This document shows, one piece after another, positions 48,283 through 50,280 of a stretch of 50,280 nt of DNA. A program made the position numbers and the translations under genes. The stretch covers positions 1 through 50,280 of the forward strand of contig JADIYN010000063.1 of NCBI GenBank assembly GCA_016705335.1. Direction: 5' to 3'. Below the pieces are notes generated by a model that saw only the letters and a list, made by a program, of their open reading frames with translations, was not told the DNA's origin and did no database searches. Origin of the DNA: Draconibacterium sp. (GTDB lineage Bacteria; Bacteroidota; Bacteroidia; Bacteroidales; Prolixibacteraceae). How positions within the stretch are numbered: position 1 is the stretch's first letter; each line of letters starts with the position of its first letter.

Positions 48283-48322
48283 CTTTATACTTTAAACTCT
48301 AAACTCTGAACTTTGAACTCTC
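48283..48322. repeat. Phrase-like quasi-repeat spacer (actttaaac words)
   Basis: Between the SDR and VOC genes lie tactttaaactct, aaactctgaac and tttgaactct in tandem, a seven-base quasi-period. It shares actttaaac with the spacer at 26390-26451. Confidence 0.5.
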
Positions 48323-48324
48323 AT

Positions 48325-49115
48325 CTAATCCTTTATTCTCGATGACAAATAGTAGTACAGCCGAGGTAAAAATCTACGAATGTGTACCATAATAAGTTCC
48401 TTTCCTCCTACCAAAATTTCTTTTTTCTCCTTTTTTAAACCTCTGATAATAATTTTCGCGGCCTTTTCAGGCGAAATTCCCGTATCCTGTCCGGCATCCA
48501 TTTTGCCATGGGTACGCCCGTCTTTTGTAATGGCATTTACCGAGATATTGGTTTTTACACGGCCCGGAATAAATATAGAAACCTGAATGTTGTTTTGTTT
48601 ATTTTCGGCACGCAAACTTTCGAAAAAACCATGTAGTGCGTGTTTGGTTGCCGAGTAGGATGAACGGAAAGGAAACCCAAATTTACCTACAAGGCTTGAT
48701 GTTACCGCAAGCTGTCCACCTCCGTTTTTAATCATTTCGGGTAAAACTGCCTTGGTAAGTGCAATTGCACCAAAAAAGTTAATTTCGAAAATCCTGCGGT
48801 CAACAAAAAGGGGTGTTTCACTAACCAGTGACCGTTGACTTATTCCTGCAAACTGATAAAGACAGTCAATTTTTATTTTCTTGTCCAACACTTTTTGAGC
48901 TGCTTCTGAAACCGATTTTTCATTGCTTAAATCCATTGGGGCGATTATAGTTGTACAACCGTTTTTTTCGCATGCCGTTGCTACTTCCACAAGTCCGATT
49001 CGTTAATATCAGATAGAATAAGTTTCGTGTTTTCTTTTGATAATTCAAAAGCAACTGCACGACCAATACCAGATGAAGCCCCTGTAATCCAGATTGTTTT
49101 ATTTGTGAAATTCAT
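48325..49115 (-). CDS. Short-chain dehydrogenase/reductase (one frameshift)
   Basis: About 263 residues from ATG 49115 (MNFTNKTIWITGASSGIGRA). The nucleotide-binding TGASSGIG is near residue 12. After a frame change near 48990 come FAGIS (NAG position), the catalytic Ser in VTSSLVGKFGFPF and the YSATK pair in RSSYSATKHALHGFFESL, followed by FIPGRVKTNIS. The C-terminal SPEKAAKIIIRGLKKEKKEI and a hydrophobic end (RRFLPRLYYYLSSRIKD) are typical of membrane-associated SDRs of the DltE/YqjQ-like type. It probably reduces or oxidises an alcohol or ketone with NAD(P)(H). It probably forms an operon with the VOC gene. Confidence 0.83.
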
Positions 49116-49180
49116 TTTGTTTTTGATTCAGAAGTGCGAAGATAACAGAATAATTAAGTGGTTAAAGCATAATTTTTATT

Positions 49181-49214
49181 TTTGATTTTGGCAGGTTTTT
49201 AATTCGTTACTTTG
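49181..49214 (+). promoter_or_regulatory. Candidate promoter of the beta-helix gene
   Basis: TTTG words at 49181-49184 and 49187-49190 precede TACTTTG at 49208-49214, near the TTTG/TAnnTTTG consensus but one T short in the -7 box. The start codon is 51 bases downstream. Confidence 0.33.
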
Positions 49215-49264
49215 TTGAAATATAAATATGAACTCTTAAATTTGAGCATACAAAATTGAAAATT

Positions 49265-50280
49265 ATGAAAGCTATTGTAGTTGTTTTATTCGTATTACTC
49301 TCATTTTGGTCGAATGCACAGGAAAGCCAAAAAGTTGCCGACGCGCTTGTAACACCAAAACAGGCACAGCAGGTTTTAACTGTTGGCGGACAAAATGCTG
49401 ATGTTCATGGTTATACAAACCAGTCAATTCAGTTTGCAATCGACGCGGTTGCAAAAACCGGAGGTACTGTAAAATTGAGTCCGGGAGTTTATGATATAAA
49501 AGCGCCGGTTCAAATGAAATCGAATGTTAAACTTGTTGGTTCAGGCAAAGAAACTGTTCTGAAAAGAGGAGAAGGTGTTCAGACAAAATTTATTGTTGAT
49601 GCCGATTTTGGCGAACTCAAACTTACAGTGGAAAATGCTGATGGCTTTGAAATTGGAATGAAAGTTCAGGTTACCGATGACGAAAACAGCGGGTGCTGGA
49701 ATGTTTCAACAGCTTATGTTTCTGATATTGTTGATAACGTAATTTATATTGATAAAGGTTTAATTCGCGATTATCGTTCCGATATAAATGGATTGATTTC
49801 CAATGCTTCCTCGGTTATTGAGGCTCTTGATGTTGAAAATTGCAGTATTTCGAATTTAGTTGCTGACGGAAACCGTGCCGACAATTTTTTTGCTGACGGT
49901 TGCAACAGCGCCGGAATTCTGATTTTACGTTCGAAAAATGTTACTGTTGATAATGTTCATGTTAAAGATTTTAATGGTGAAGGAATCAGTTGGCAGATTA
50001 CTGAAAATGTAACCATAAAAAACAGTGAAATTTCAGGAAGTGGAAATACTGGATTACACCCCGGAACCGGCTCTCCTTTTTCAATTATCGAAAATAACGA
50101 CATTCACGACAATGATCGCGATGGACTTTTTATCTGCTGGCGGGTTTACCAAAGCCGGGTTTCAAACAATAAAATGCACGACAACGGCAGGTTTGGAATT
50201 TGTACAGGTCATAAGGATGTGAATGTAATTTTTAGTGAAAATCATGTTTTTAATAACAAAGCTGATGGCATTAATTTGCG
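49265..50280 (+). CDS. Secreted right-handed parallel beta-helix protein, N-terminal part (cut by window edge)
   Basis: The frame is open from ATG 49265 to the last base, 338 codons and continuing. The signal peptide is MKAIVVVLFVLLSFWSNAQ. Then comes a pectate-lyase-superfamily start (SIQFAIDAVAKTGGTVKLSP, GVYDIKAPVQMKSNVKLVGS) and, from ~residue 185, beta-helix turns with the pattern NCSISNLVADGNRADN, RSKNVTVDNVHVKDFNGEGI, TENVTIKNSEISGSGNTGLH, SIIENNDIHDNDRDGL, SRVSNNKMHDNGRFGI and VIFSENHVFNNKADGI. Such proteins are polysaccharide lyases, epimerases or hydrolases acting outside the cell. The active site cannot be assigned from this part. No frame breaks are seen. Confidence 0.85.
   Translation, partial: MKAIVVVLFVLLSFWSNAQESQKVADALVTPKQAQQVLTVGGQNADVHGYTNQSIQFAIDAVAKTGGTVKLSPGVYDIKAPVQMKSNVKLVGSGKETVLKRGEGVQTKFIVDADFGELKLTVENADGFEIGMKVQVTDDENSGCWNVSTAYVSDIVDNVIYIDKGLIRDYRSDINGLISNASSVIEALDVENCSISNLVADGNRADNFFADGCNSAGILILRSKNVTVDNVHVKDFNGEGISWQITENVTIKNSEISGSGNTGLHPGTGSPFSIIENNDIHDNDRDGLFICWRVYQSRVSNNKMHDNGRFGICTGHKDVNVIFSENHVFNNKADGINL

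Noticed and set aside
1..50280. tRNA, rRNA, riboswitch, CRISPR or insertion-sequence features
   Set aside because: No cloverleaf, rRNA block, conserved riboswitch core, spaced direct-repeat array or transposase-like frame was recognised by eye; a covariance-model scan would be needed to exclude small RNAs.

Overview
The window looks like chromosomal DNA of a Bacteroidota bacterium, most likely an anaerobic or fermentative member of the Bacteroidales/Marinilabiliales (Prolixibacteraceae-like). The basis is secreted proteins with type IX secretion (T9SS) C-terminal sorting regions, a FecI-FecR-SusC-SusD locus, TAnnTTTG-type -7 promoter boxes, a membrane pyrophosphatase, a DUF1015 gene beside serC and a trimeric [FeFe] hydrogenase. 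No rRNA, tRNA, CRISPR array, transposase or phage module was recognised. The sequence is full of single-base indels. They are dense in about 1-9.3 kb, frequent in 12-13.4, 17.2-20.2 and 44-49 kb, and rare in between. Conserved proteins can be read straight across them by changing frame, so most broken genes here look like assembly errors rather than real pseudogenes.

Layout: (1) 1-9.4 kb, housekeeping: the end of serC, DUF1015, a PEP-synthase-like ATP-grasp protein with two receiver-like domains, ilvD on the minus strand and the membrane pyrophosphatase hppA. (2) 9.5-11.1 kb: a dihydroorotate-dehydrogenase-like protein and a GNAT acetyltransferase. (3) 11.3-20.2 kb, a secreted-protein island: a tail-collar (MdpB) protein, a ~1,495-residue T9SS cargo with a triplicated lamin-tail-like unit alternating with two Calx-beta domains, a ~918-residue T9SS cargo with a propeller-like repeat, and a tiny proline-ending peptide. 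The two large cargos share a C-terminal region of more than 400 residues. (4) 20.3-30.6 kb, the most coherent system: a minus-strand PAS sensor and SpoIIE/PP2C phosphatase diverge from a plus-strand run of DRTGG, RsbW/RsbT-like kinase, DRTGG, PHP, a second HATPase, a [2Fe-2S] protein, HydB, HydA and HydC. This is an electron-bifurcating-type [FeFe] hydrogenase with what looks like its own serine/threonine phosphorylation switch. (5) 30.8-40.0 kb, a polysaccharide or glycolipid utilisation locus: an ECF sigma factor that lacks region 4, FecR, SusC, SusD, a PKD lipoprotein and an endoglycoceramidase-like GH5 lipoprotein. (6) 40.0-44.5 kb, a catabolic operon (class II aldolase, FGGY kinase, class III aminotransferase) divergent from a TetR regulator with a palindromic operator. 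(7) 44.6-50.3 kb: L-serine dehydratase, a lipoprotein aldose 1-epimerase, a double-VOC dioxygenase-like protein, an SDR and a secreted beta-helix protein cut by the window edge.

The hydrogenase would re-oxidise NADH plus ferredoxin as H2 and the membrane pyrophosphatase would conserve energy from PPi, which fits a fermenter. The SusCD/GH5 locus, the secreted mutarotase and the beta-helix protein fit growth on glycans or glycolipids. The spacers between co-directional genes often hold degenerate phrase-like repeats (words such as actttaaac and atacttgat), and two copies of a GC-rich hairpin element lie at 44.6 and 47.2 kb.
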